From Marinilabiliaceae bacterium UBA5213 (GTDB lineage Bacteria; Bacteroidota; Bacteroidia; Bacteroidales; Marinilabiliaceae): a stretch of DNA of 14,120 bases. Numbering within the stretch: the stretch's first letter is position 1; each line of letters begins with the position of its first letter. The stretch spans positions 1-14,120 of the forward strand of contig DHVH01000122.1 in NCBI GenBank assembly GCA_002412555.1, given 5' to 3'. Shown here piece after piece: positions 1 to 8,054 of this stretch. The notes below the pieces were generated by a model that made no database searches, was not told where the DNA came from, and was given only the letters and a program-made list of their open reading frames with translations. A program made the translations under genes and the position numbers.

Positions 1-65
1 CAAGCCAAAGCAAACATTAGTACAATGCCTCCATAAAGCATTAGGGTGATTCTTCTATTTTTCAT
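1..65 (-). CDS. Partial secreted or membrane protein, N-terminus only
   Basis: An ATG at 65-63 on the minus strand opens a frame that runs off the left edge after 21 complete codons. The peptide starts MKNRRITLMLYGGIVLMFAL: a basic start (K2, R4, R5) followed by a hydrophobic stretch, which is what a signal peptide or signal anchor looks like. Nothing downstream is visible, so no function can be assigned. The gene is divergent from the HTCS gene at 336 and shares its upstream region, which contains two dyads. It may therefore belong to the same regulated locus; that is inference. The next codon begins TG, so Cys or Trp could follow, and a lipoprotein cannot be excluded. Confidence 0.55.
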   Translation of the reverse strand, partial: MKNRRITLMLYGGIVLMFALA

Positions 66-201
66 CTGTATATATAATTATTTAAGTACTTCAGCTTTTA
101 ATACTAAAGAGTAATTGTCCATGCAGGAAAAAAAAATGTTTTTCCCGGGCTAAAATCCATGTTGATAAAAGTATCGCAGACCTATAGGGGAATTGTTTAA
201 A

Positions 202-238
202 AAAATGGTGATTCATTGCAATTTTATAACACCATTTT
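202..238. repeat. Perfect 9-bp inverted repeat
   Basis: AAAATGGTG at 202-210 pairs perfectly with CACCATTTT at 230-238 across a 19-nt loop, and the loop contains the palindrome ATTGCAAT (215-222). Read on the minus strand, the right-hand arm is followed by a T run (complement of the A run at 199-205), which resembles a weak intrinsic terminator or attenuator in the leader of the divergent minus-strand gene. It could equally be a protein-binding site. The stem is AT-rich, so the terminator reading is uncertain. Confidence 0.45.
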
Positions 239-241
239 CAG

Positions 242-264
242 GCATGTTGCAAAGTGAAACATGC
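242..264. promoter_or_regulatory. Candidate operator dyad upstream of HTCS gene
   Basis: GCATGTT (242-248) and AACATGC (258-264) form a perfect 7-bp dyad around a 9-bp spacer, gcaaagtga. A closely related dyad with the same 9-bp spacing lies at 4467-4485 upstream of the secreted beta-helix gene; over 21 aligned bases I count 17 identities. Recurrence ahead of a transcriptional regulator and its presumed target suggests an operator, most simply for the HTCS itself. The centre is about 83 bp upstream of the chosen HTCS start. Confidence 0.5.
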
Positions 265-335
265 GTATGGCAATTGGTGAGATAATTTTTATTTCTTTGT
301 ACATTGTTAACACAACCACCGAAAGAATTCGATCG

Positions 336-3300
336 ATGAGGCAGCTTAAAATAGCCCTGATGTTTTTGATACTAGGGAATACCTTATTGCAAAGCCAGGC
401 AAAAAACAACATACAAGGATTCCGGGAGGTTTCTCCAAAGGGTGGATTTACCTTCGGCTCCATCCACAGAATAGAAGAAGACAACTACGGATTTATTTGG
501 ATGGGAACACATCATGGCCTTTTTCGCTATAACTCAGAAACTTTTGAGAAGTTTGTTCACCTACCTGGCAATGAAAACAGTATACCCTCCAATTATATTT
601 CTGCCATTACGAAAAGCAAGGACAATCAGATGTGGTTTGCATCGGACAATGGCGTTTTCTTTTACAACCAGTCAAAAGAGAAATTTGAACGGTGCAGCTT
701 TATTGATAATAAAAACAACCCTTTACCCTATAACACCACTCGATTGCTAGCCAATCCTCTTGGGGGTTTATGGTCTATTAACAGTAATCGGCTCTATCTG
801 TTAGACCCAAATACCGGGACCTACCAACCAATCGCTCCTCATCCCAACGATAGCATAGTCAACTTTATGACCCTTGATAATGAAGACAGGCTATGGCTTA
901 AATCTGGCAAAGGATGCGTTTACTGGAGCCGAGCTCCCTATAAGGAGTATTCTTTTTTTGGAAATGTTACAAATGCGGCTATTCTATCTATGTTGTATGC
1001 TCAAAACAAACTTTGGATTGCCTATGAATCAAATGGTGCGGAAAGCTACGATCAAGAAGGTAACCTAATTGCCAAATACGGACAAACCAGCAACCCCAAC
1101 ACAAACATTAAAAGTGACAGAGTCCGTAAAATAATTGAAGACAGCAATAAGAACATTTGGTTTGCCACTTATAATGGTATATCCATACTCCATTCAAACG
1201 GCACCATTTCTTTCTATAATGCAAAAAACACCAAAGGTATAAAGCACTCCAGCATTTACGATATATTTATCGACAGTAAAAATGGTATATGGATTGGTAC
1301 TTGGTCAGGGACGCTGTCTTACTTAAATTCCTATGACAACCACTTTACTCATCTTGGTACTGAAAATGGTCTTTCTAATGCAGTGGTCAGCTCCGTTAAT
1401 GAGGGTAAGGGACTTATCTGGATAGGTACCGAGGGGGGCGGACTCAACACCTACGACCCTGATGACGAAACCATTGTACACCACCCATTAACGGCTGAAT
1501 TCGAATTGATTCAGAACATTAAAGCCATCAAATTTGACCCAAAAGGTGGCTTATGGATAGGCACATTCAACGATGGTTTATGGTACCTAAACCATTTTGA
1601 TAAAAATGGATACCCTAAGTACCCTATAAAAATCTTAGATGGCGAAATTTATGATATCAAATTTGACAGTACCTATGCCTGGATTGCGACTTATTTTTCA
1701 GGTTTCCACAAAATCGAGCTGCAAAGTTTCTATAGATCCGAGGCCCAGGAATCAAGGGTTCCTGAAGCCACTAACATAAACCACTTGAGAACCTTATTGC
1801 TAGATTCAAACAGGGGGCTTTGGATTGGCACACAAAATGGGATCCACCATAAGAAGCAAAGCACCGACACTTTTAACCAATACCTTTACAAACCAAACAG
1901 CACAGATAATCAACCAGTGTACCATGTATATAATATCTTTGAAGATAACCAGCAAGATGTATGGATAGGTACTTCAATGGGCCTTTATCATTTCAGTCCA
2001 GAACAAAACCTCTTGTCTCCATTCACCCCATCCCAATCCTTTGCCCTCAATGAGGTGTACGGAATTACTGAGGACCATGACCATAACCTTTGGATAAGCA
2101 CAGACAATGGAATTGTGCAATACAATCCTGAAAGCAAATTCTTAAGATTATTTACCGAAGAGGATGGACTTCAAGGAAATCAATTCAACCCCGGAGCTGT
2201 TTTTAAAGGAAGTGATGGCACGCTGTTTTTTGGTGGTCCTAATGGCGTAACCATGTTCACTCCGGAAAATATCAAAACAAACCTAGAGCCTCCACAGCCA
2301 ATAGTGGTAGACCTGTTCATAAACAATCAACGACAAACACCCGCCAACGTGGAAGCCATAGTTCAGGAATCCATTTTAACCAACCATTTGCTTGATTTGA
2401 AACACAACCAGAACTCTTTGACTTTTCATTTTGTGGCCAACAACTTTCTTTCGCCACAAAAAAACCAATTCTCATACCGCTTGGTTAATTACAACGATGA
2501 ATGGAATACCGGCTCCTACAGATCTGTAGCCTATACGAAAATACCTCCGGGCAAATACCTTTTTCAACTCAAGGCTGCTAACAACGATGGCATTTGGAAT
2601 GAAAAACCCCTGGAAATTGCTATCAAAATAGGCTTCCCATGGTGGCAAAAGTGGTACGCATTTATGGCCTACATCTCCTTCGGCATTTTGGCGGCTTTTT
2701 ATTTCCATAGAGAACGAAAAATCAAACAACAATTATTGAATGAGGTGCTTATGGAAAAGATAAGGAGCCAACATAAAACGGAACTGAACAATTCCAAACT
2801 CACATTTTTTACTAACATTTCACACGAGGTAAAAACACCGCTAAGTTTGATAATATCCCCTTTAGAGCACCTCATCACCAACAGAAAAGAAGATGCAGAT
2901 CTAAGCGAAACCCTGCATATTATCCACAGAAATGCCAACAGACTAAAACATCTGCTGCACCAACTGATTGACATTCGGCGCGTCGAAGCAGGACAGCTAA
3001 CCACCACTAAGGATTTACACCCCATTATCCCAGCCATAACTGAAGTCCTGGAATATTTCACGCTGGAAGCTAAAGAACGAAATATAAAACTAGTAATGAC
3101 TTCTTCCCAGGATTCCATTGAAATAGCAGTTGATTTGGACAAGTTTGATAAAATAATATTCAATTTGTTAACCAACGCGTTCAAATACGTCAACGACAAC
3201 GGCTCTATTTGTGTAGCGCTGTCTAGAACTTATGGAAATTCACAACCACTTATTGGCTCCGTTTATGAAGAATCAATGGCGGAAATAAAGATTTTCAATA

Positions 3301-4376
3301 CAGACTCATACATCTCCGAAAGTGCCTATTCTGCAATTTTTGAGCGTTTCTTTCAATTACAATCGAACCGGAAGCAAGGAACAGGAATAGGTTTGCATAT
3401 GGTGAAAGAATATGTATTGCTTCACAATGGACAAATAGATATTCACTCTGATAAAAATAGCGGAACTACCTTCATCATCCGACTACCCTGGATCCATGTT
3501 TCGGACCAAAAGACTTTGAGTCATGCTCCTGAATCTATAAAACTATCTGCTCATTCGGAAACCTATCCTTCAGTTCTAACCAATGAATTGGTAAGTGAAA
3601 AACAATACCTTATTTTGGTGGTGGAAGACAACTCTGACCTACGTTTGCTCTTAAGAAAAATGCTCTCAAAAAACTATTCAGTCATTACAGCCTCCAACGG
3701 AAAATCAGCCTTAGAGCAAGTCAATAGTGTATGTCCCGATCTCATCATTTCAGACGTGTTAATGCCAGAAATGAATGGTTTTGAATTCTGTCAGCACATA
3801 AAAACCAACATCCATACCAACCACATTCCGATCATACTATTAACAGCTCTGGATACGGAAGAAAACCAAATCGAAGGATATAAAACTGGTGCAGATATTT
3901 ACATTGCCAAACCTTTTAGCGAAGCCCTTTTAATCACTCAAATACAAAATTTATTAAGCACCAGAAAAAAACTAAGAGATAAATTTCTTAACCCATCTGC
4001 TGTGCTCTCTGCAAATGATCGGCAAAATCCTACTCTATCCTTCCTGACTCAAGCCGAATCCATAGTTTCTGAGCATCTTCTAGATCCCAACTTTACTGTA
4101 GAAGTACTTGCAGAAAAACTAAAAATAAGCCGGGCATCACTACATCGCAAGCTGAAAAATCAGACGGATCAATCAGCCACCGAATTTATCCGATTCATAC
4201 GTCTGAAAAGTGCCATTAAAATGCTCAAAGCAGGGACCTCATCGTTGTCCGAAGTGGCCTACAACGTAGGATTTAGCTCACCATCCTATTTTTCCATCTC
4301 CTTTAAAAAACTCTTTGGCAAAACACCCAAAGAGTATTGTGATGAAACCAACAACAAGCGCTTCGACAAACAGTAA
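336..4376 (+). CDS. Hybrid two-component system sensor/regulator (HTCS)
   Basis: A one-protein signalling chain that senses carbohydrate in the periplasm and activates transcription. From the ATG at 336 (1346 aa) the order is: signal peptide (about 1-22); about 14 two-component propeller blades with repeated WIGT-like motifs (about 25-670); Y_Y_Y domain (about 690-765); one membrane span (about 772-793); HisKA with SHEVKTPL, phospho-acceptor His830; HATPase with N-box NLLTNAFKY and GTGIGL; receiver with phospho-Asp1140 in SDVLMP and Lys1192 in AKPF; and an AraC-type HTH (about 1250-1340). ATG 336 is preferred over the in-frame ATG at 261 because it puts the signal peptide at the N-terminus and leaves the 242-264 dyad noncoding. 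The usual DxGxG ATP-binding box reads NTDSY, a degenerate form. Adjacent lyase genes are the likely targets. The ligand is unknown, probably a uronic-acid oligosaccharide (inference). Confidence 0.95.
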   Translation: MRQLKIALMFLILGNTLLQSQAKNNIQGFREVSPKGGFTFGSIHRIEEDNYGFIWMGTHHGLFRYNSETFEKFVHLPGNENSIPSNYISAITKSKDNQMWFASDNGVFFYNQSKEKFERCSFIDNKNNPLPYNTTRLLANPLGGLWSINSNRLYLLDPNTGTYQPIAPHPNDSIVNFMTLDNEDRLWLKSGKGCVYWSRAPYKEYSFFGNVTNAAILSMLYAQNKLWIAYESNGAESYDQEGNLIAKYGQTSNPNTNIKSDRVRKIIEDSNKNIWFATYNGISILHSNGTISFYNAKNTKGIKHSSIYDIFIDSKNGIWIGTWSGTLSYLNSYDNHFTHLGTENGLSNAVVSSVNEGKGLIWIGTEGGGLNTYDPDDETIVHHPLTAEFELIQNIKAIKFDPKGGLWIGTFNDGLWYLNHFDKNGYPKYPIKILDGEIYDIKFDSTYAWIATYFSGFHKIELQSFYRSEAQESRVPEATNINHLRTLLLDSNRGLWIGTQNGIHHKKQSTDTFNQYLYKPNSTDNQPVYHVYNIFEDNQQDVWIGTSMGLYHFSPEQNLLSPFTPSQSFALNEVYGITEDHDHNLWISTDNGIVQYNPESKFLRLFTEEDGLQGNQFNPGAVFKGSDGTLFFGGPNGVTMFTPENIKTNLEPPQPIVVDLFINNQRQTPANVEAIVQESILTNHLLDLKHNQNSLTFHFVANNFLSPQKNQFSYRLVNYNDEWNTGSYRSVAYTKIPPGKYLFQLKAANNDGIWNEKPLEIAIKIGFPWWQKWYAFMAYISFGILAAFYFHRERKIKQQLLNEVLMEKIRSQHKTELNNSKLTFFTNISHEVKTPLSLIISPLEHLITNRKEDADLSETLHIIHRNANRLKHLLHQLIDIRRVEAGQLTTTKDLHPIIPAITEVLEYFTLEAKERNIKLVMTSSQDSIEIAVDLDKFDKIIFNLLTNAFKYVNDNGSICVALSRTYGNSQPLIGSVYEESMAEIKIFNTDSYISESAYSAIFERFFQLQSNRKQGTGIGLHMVKEYVLLHNGQIDIHSDKNSGTTFIIRLPWIHVSDQKTLSHAPESIKLSAHSETYPSVLTNELVSEKQYLILVVEDNSDLRLLLRKMLSKNYSVITASNGKSALEQVNSVCPDLIISDVLMPEMNGFEFCQHIKTNIHTNHIPIILLTALDTEENQIEGYKTGADIYIAKPFSEALLITQIQNLLSTRKKLRDKFLNPSAVLSANDRQNPTLSFLTQAESIVSEHLLDPNFTVEVLAEKLKISRASLHRKLKNQTDQSATEFIRFIRLKSAIKMLKAGTSSLSEVAYNVGFSSPSYFSISFKKLFGKTPKEYCDETNNKRFDKQ

Positions 4377-4421
4377 AATAATCTGCAATAACATCATCTC
4401 CATAGTTTCCCCTTTATCCGG

Positions 4422-4436
4422 CATTTAAACTAAATG
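4422..4436. terminator. Weak hairpin after HTCS gene
   Basis: CATTTA (4422-4427) and TAAATG (4431-4436) pair across a 3-nt loop, 46 bp after the HTCS stop, followed by a pyrimidine-rich stretch containing TATTTTC. The stem is short and AT-rich, so this is at best a weak terminator candidate. Confidence 0.2.
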
Positions 4437-4466
4437 TCCGTCTATTTTCTATATGCTATGTAAGCC

Positions 4467-4485
4467 ATGTTCCAAAATGCAACAT
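4467..4485. promoter_or_regulatory. Candidate operator dyad upstream of lyase operon
   Basis: ATGTT (4467-4471) and AACAT (4481-4485) are inverted around a 9-bp core, ccaaaatgc. The core matches that of the dyad at 242-264 at 6 of 9 positions (both contain CAAA, then TG after one base). It sits 170 bp before the start codon of the beta-helix gene and about 70 bp before the candidate -7 box. I infer a shared regulator-binding site. Confidence 0.5.
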
Positions 4486-4506
4486 AGTTGACAGAATCGC
4501 TAAAAA

Positions 4507-4539
4507 ATCAAAACAAATCAAAAAATTATCAAAACAAAT
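4507..4539 (+). promoter_or_regulatory. 12-bp direct repeat, 21-bp period
   Basis: The sequence atcaaaacaaat occurs exactly at 4507-4518 and again at 4528-4539, so the copies start 21 bp apart, two helical turns. Tandem half-sites at this spacing are typical of AraC-family activators, and the HTCS immediately upstream ends in an AraC-type HTH. The second copy abuts the candidate -33 element. The background is A-rich, which raises the chance of coincidental repeats, but 12 identical bases in phase are notable. Confidence 0.45.
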
Positions 4540-4563
4540 TGGGACAAAGAGTCTCTACTTTTA
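4539..4563 (+). promoter_or_regulatory. Candidate Bacteroidota promoter for lyase operon
   Basis: TACTTTTA at 4556-4563 matches the Bacteroidota -7 consensus TAnnTTTG at all but the last base, and TTG at 4539-4541 could serve as the -33 element. The gap between them (14 nt) is shorter than usual, fitting a promoter that needs an activator. Transcription from here would give a leader of roughly 85 nt before the ATG at 4655. Confidence 0.3.
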
Positions 4564-4654
4564 TCACTAGACATATAGACTTATTCAAGAAACGCTCTAA
4601 CACAATGCAAAATCCAAAGTAAGATTACTAAAACAACTTAAAATATCCCTGTTT

Positions 4655-7105
4655 ATGAGACAATTATACTTTATTATTGCACTTTTTTTTCTCGCCGGGG
4701 GGTTGGTTCATGCACAAATTGAACCGGAACAATTTGTAGGAGACCCCAACGAATGGAGTGATAAATCGCAATTGACAACCATCGGCCAAAGTGCCGGATT
4801 CACAATTGTATCAACTGAGTCAAAGGCTAGTTCCGCGAAACCATCAGGATTTTTGTGGCGATTCAAATTAGCTGATAACGGCTATGTTGAATTTCCCGAG
4901 TTGAAAAACCTGGGAACTATCACCCTGCACCTCGCTGGAGGTGCACCAAACTCCATTCAGGTTTACGGACAGGACTATGACTATAACACCATCAATATTG
5001 ATAAAAAAATAAATGCAAGTGAATGGGAAACTCTAAGCACCATAGGTACAGCCATGCCCAAGGCAGAAATGTGCAAAGCCTATACAGTCAATTGTGATTC
5101 CGAGACGCCCATAACCATTCGCGTTGTCAATGCATCCGGTTATTCTATCTGGATTTATGCCATGGAGGTTACTGCTTTTGGCGCTTTGCCACAGGACCGT
5201 TTACCCTATAGTTTTGATGAAAATGACATGCCAGCATCTGGAAGTGGGGCAGTCCCATTCCCAACTCCTGGTACTGAATGGAAATCGAGACTTTTAGATA
5301 TTGATTCGAGTGGGAAACTAACTTACAACCCAGACGACGATGGTTATATTCTCCCCGATTTTAGCCATGCAGGATACATGAATGGCAATAAACCCATTCC
5401 AAATGTACCTGTTGTGAAAACGATTTCGGCCCTTGAAGGGGACAATACCGAACATATCCAAAGTGCCATTAACGAGGTAGGGGCTCAGCCTATGAATGGT
5501 GAAGGCATTCGGGGTGCTTTGCTTTTGAAAAAGGGTTTATATGAAGTCAAAGGCCCTATTTACGTAAATTTTGAAGGGTTAGTGGTTCGTGGCGAAGGTA
5601 ATGGGTCTGATCCATCAGAGAATACAGTCATCTACGATTCCTACCGTGATCCTGATGGCAAAGAGGCTTGGCGAAATATCATTCAAGTTGGAAATAGAAC
5701 TTCGGACAATTGGAATTCCAATAAAAGCGATGAAGAAAATATATTAGATGATATTGTTCCTGTAGGAGCAAAGACAGTTAGGATTCAGGAAAATAGGAAC
5801 TATAAAAAGGGAGATCTGGTATGTATTTATCATCCCTGCACTGAAGCTTGGTTAGCGTCAATTAATTATGGCGAGGTTGGCAATGATCCAAGCAAATATA
5901 AAGATTGGACACCTTCCTCAGCACCTATATATTACCATCGAACAGTAACTGCGGTAACACATTCAGGTGATGAAACAATTGTGGAATTCAATGCACCGGT
6001 ATTTTACTCGTTGAAAAGATCCTTATCACAAAGTGTTTTATACCGATTCCAAAGAATCTCACTTCAGAATATTGGTTTGGAAAATTTGCGGGTTGATTGC
6101 GCTGCCAAAAACATTCCGGATGAAAACCACAGTTGGAATTCTATTGGTTATGTCAATGCTGATAATTGCTGGGCACAGGATGTGGTAGCCATCCACTTTT
6201 CACAAGCAGGGTTTTATACCCAACATGCTACCGGGATCACCTTTGAGCGTTGTTTTTCTCTGGATCCGGTAGGAATGGTCACGGGTGAGCGCATGTACAA
6301 TTTCAATCAATCCTCAAGATCTCAACTCATACTATACAAGGAATGCTATGCACGTGGGGGACGTCATAATTTTGTTTCCAATGGCACTTCTACGGTCTCG
6401 GGATGTGTCGTGTACAAATGCAAGTCTGAAGGATCACGAACCAGCAGTGAAGGGCATCGCATCTGGTCACAGGGAATGCTATTCGATTCTTATGAGGATT
6501 TCAACCCCATCTCAAACAGCTCATCATTAGTAACACTTGGATTTTACAATCGCTGGAACATGGGTTCTGGTCATGGGTGGGCTATGGTACATGGCGTTAT
6601 GTGGAATTGTAATATGGTAACAGATCATAGCACTCCTGAAGCGCAGGCCAATTCAAACAACAATACCCGATCAGGAATTTATTGTGAAAAACCACCTACG
6701 GCACAAAATTATGCGATTGGCTGTCGGGTAGAGAATAGTGCAGACATAAAAGTGTATAGAAAATCCTTTGGTTTTGTTGAAGGAACCAACCAATCTGGAT
6801 TGAATCCCATGTCCCTCTACGCAGCCCAATTGTTTGACAGAAAAAACAATTCCACCAGCATAGTACATCCTACCATGATAAGTAGTGCGCAGGTCAGCTT
6901 CGACCCAAGCCGAAATCAATTACTCATTATAAATAATGAAATGATGGAAGAGGTTAAAATTTATAACCTTGCTGGTCATCAACTTTATAGGTCAATGCCC
7001 AAATCTAAAAGTATCGTCATCACAACCAATAATCTTCTGTCCGGAGTTATTGTCATTAGTATCAAAACAAAACAGGGAATTCAAACTAACAAATTCATCA
7101 TTTGA
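4655..7105 (+). CDS. Secreted parallel beta-helix protein with T9SS tail, putative polysaccharide lyase
   Basis: An 816-aa secreted protein. A signal peptide (about 1-20, cleavage after HA before QIEP) is followed by a beta-sandwich, carbohydrate-binding-like region (about 25-175), a linker, and a long right-handed beta-helix of pectate-lyase fold (about 255-710) starting with the typical EHIQSAINEV segment and GALLLKKGLYEV. The last 70 residues (VKIYNLAGHQL ... NKFII) are a type A type IX secretion sorting domain, so the protein should reach the cell surface or medium. Conserved-looking patches GGRHNF (R570, H571), EGHRIW (H601, R602) and GSGHGW (H640) suggest an active site along the helix. 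I recall such patches from uncharacterised secreted beta-helix proteins, but cannot name a CAZy family. Pairing with a lyase-fold lipoprotein 78 bp downstream supports polyuronate cleavage; a hydrolase or another lyase specificity remains possible. Confidence 0.75.
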   Translation: MRQLYFIIALFFLAGGLVHAQIEPEQFVGDPNEWSDKSQLTTIGQSAGFTIVSTESKASSAKPSGFLWRFKLADNGYVEFPELKNLGTITLHLAGGAPNSIQVYGQDYDYNTINIDKKINASEWETLSTIGTAMPKAEMCKAYTVNCDSETPITIRVVNASGYSIWIYAMEVTAFGALPQDRLPYSFDENDMPASGSGAVPFPTPGTEWKSRLLDIDSSGKLTYNPDDDGYILPDFSHAGYMNGNKPIPNVPVVKTISALEGDNTEHIQSAINEVGAQPMNGEGIRGALLLKKGLYEVKGPIYVNFEGLVVRGEGNGSDPSENTVIYDSYRDPDGKEAWRNIIQVGNRTSDNWNSNKSDEENILDDIVPVGAKTVRIQENRNYKKGDLVCIYHPCTEAWLASINYGEVGNDPSKYKDWTPSSAPIYYHRTVTAVTHSGDETIVEFNAPVFYSLKRSLSQSVLYRFQRISLQNIGLENLRVDCAAKNIPDENHSWNSIGYVNADNCWAQDVVAIHFSQAGFYTQHATGITFERCFSLDPVGMVTGERMYNFNQSSRSQLILYKECYARGGRHNFVSNGTSTVSGCVVYKCKSEGSRTSSEGHRIWSQGMLFDSYEDFNPISNSSSLVTLGFYNRWNMGSGHGWAMVHGVMWNCNMVTDHSTPEAQANSNNNTRSGIYCEKPPTAQNYAIGCRVENSADIKVYRKSFGFVEGTNQSGLNPMSLYAAQLFDRKNNSTSIVHPTMISSAQVSFDPSRNQLLIINNEMMEEVKIYNLAGHQLYRSMPKSKSIVITTNNLLSGVIVISIKTKQGIQTNKFII

Positions 7106-7183
7106 AAAAAAAACCTGCTTAGTTGTTTTTGGATGTTTTTTTTAAAGTTAATCCATTATTAATGTTCACTTAATCAATTTTTT

Positions 7184-8044
7184 ATGAGAAAAAACATTTT
7201 GACTGCTTCACTTAAAGGAGCACTATTATGTGGCCTGTTGCTTGGCTTGTTGTCCTGCGAAAAGGACCTGCTTATCGACAATGTTATTGATGATGAAATT
7301 GCTGAGACTGAAGGTCGTGCAATTTACTCTAACCGTTCTGTTAATTGGAATGGCTTATCAAATGGCACCTACACCCGTGATGCGGCTGTTGCCCATTTTG
7401 GCAACCTAAGTGGCACTTGGCAGGAAAGTAGAGCCTATATATCAAATGGTACATGTCGCGTTACTTTACTTAAGAATGCGCTTTCATCTGCAAGCGGCAT
7501 TATTGTAAGAATTGATGTGTCAGATGGAACCAGTTATGAGATGAATTGGAAGGTCAAGTTTCACAGCCAGTTTGACTGGAGTACTGGAGGAAAGCTGGGT
7601 TTTGGCTTTTTGATTGGTGATGGTAACACCGGAGGGGATGCCGCCTGGGATGGCAATGGCGGAAGTTTAAGATTGATGTGGTATAATACAGGAAGCAGAG
7701 TATTCCTGCAACCTTATGTCTACTACAGGGATCAACCCGGTACTTTTGGCGATACATTTGGAAAAAGTTATCCTTCCAGTGGTTCTTTAACTAAGGGAAC
7801 CTGGTACAATGTGCATATGTGGGCACAAATGAACACAGGTAGCAATAAAGACGGATGGATTGAAATAAAAGTAAATGGCATTGATGTCGTTAGAGAGCAA
7901 ATCAGATGGGTAACCAATAATTCCAAAAGAGCTGTGAGAGATATCTCTTTCCATACTTTTAGAGGAGGAAGCCAATCACATTGGCAATCCTCTACAGATG
8001 GCTACATATATTATGATGACTTGTATTGGAATAAGGTCAATTAA
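7184..8044 (+). CDS. Lipoprotein with PL14/PL20-like polysaccharide lyase domain
   Basis: A 286-aa lipoprotein with a lipobox at LLSC (Cys25). The following EKD resembles the acidic/lysine signal that sends Bacteroidota lipoproteins to the cell surface. Residues about 50-286 look like the beta-jelly-roll of alginate/glucuronan lyases: WKVKFHSQFDW, GGKLGFG, SLRLMW, YVYY, FHTFRGGS and GYIYYDDLYW follow in the order seen in PL14 and PL20. By eye the catalytic set I recall for the PL14 enzyme vAL-1 (Lys, Ser-x-Arg, Tyr-x-Tyr) is retained as K137, S161-L-R163 and Y178-V-Y180. It probably cleaves a polyuronate by beta-elimination at the cell surface. Substrate (alginate, glucuronan or other) cannot be told from sequence. 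It lies 78 bp behind the beta-helix gene with no clear promoter between them, so co-transcription is likely. Confidence 0.75.
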   Translation: MRKNILTASLKGALLCGLLLGLLSCEKDLLIDNVIDDEIAETEGRAIYSNRSVNWNGLSNGTYTRDAAVAHFGNLSGTWQESRAYISNGTCRVTLLKNALSSASGIIVRIDVSDGTSYEMNWKVKFHSQFDWSTGGKLGFGFLIGDGNTGGDAAWDGNGGSLRLMWYNTGSRVFLQPYVYYRDQPGTFGDTFGKSYPSSGSLTKGTWYNVHMWAQMNTGSNKDGWIEIKVNGIDVVREQIRWVTNNSKRAVRDISFHTFRGGSQSHWQSSTDGYIYYDDLYWNKVN

Positions 8045-8054
8045 CTTTTGATAA

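Larger units (their letters stand above)
66..335. other. Divergent intergenic regulatory region
   Basis: This AT-rich spacer lies between two divergent genes. It contains a perfect 9-bp inverted repeat (202-238), a perfect 7-bp dyad (242-264), and a small A/T-rich inverted repeat, GGAAAAA (126-132) with TTTTTCC (139-145). I found no convincing match to the Bacteroidota -33/-7 promoter consensus (TTG, TAnnTTTG) for either gene; TAATTTTT at 283-290 is a weak partial match for the plus strand. A longer in-frame ATG at 261 exists but falls inside the dyad. Confidence 0.5.

Noticed and set aside
261..335. In-frame ATG extending the HTCS by 25 residues
   Set aside because: The extension would place the signal peptide internally and the ATG lies inside the dyad at 242-264; the ATG at 336 begins a normal signal peptide.
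2699..3199. Long minus-strand ORF opposite the HTCS kinase region
   Set aside because: It lies fully antisense to a well-supported coding region and its translation shows no recognisable domain.
7061..7071. A third near-copy (11 of 12 bases) of the direct repeat atcaaaacaaat
   Set aside because: It is inside the coding sequence of the T9SS tail (SIKTK), is single, and the motif is A-rich; most likely chance.
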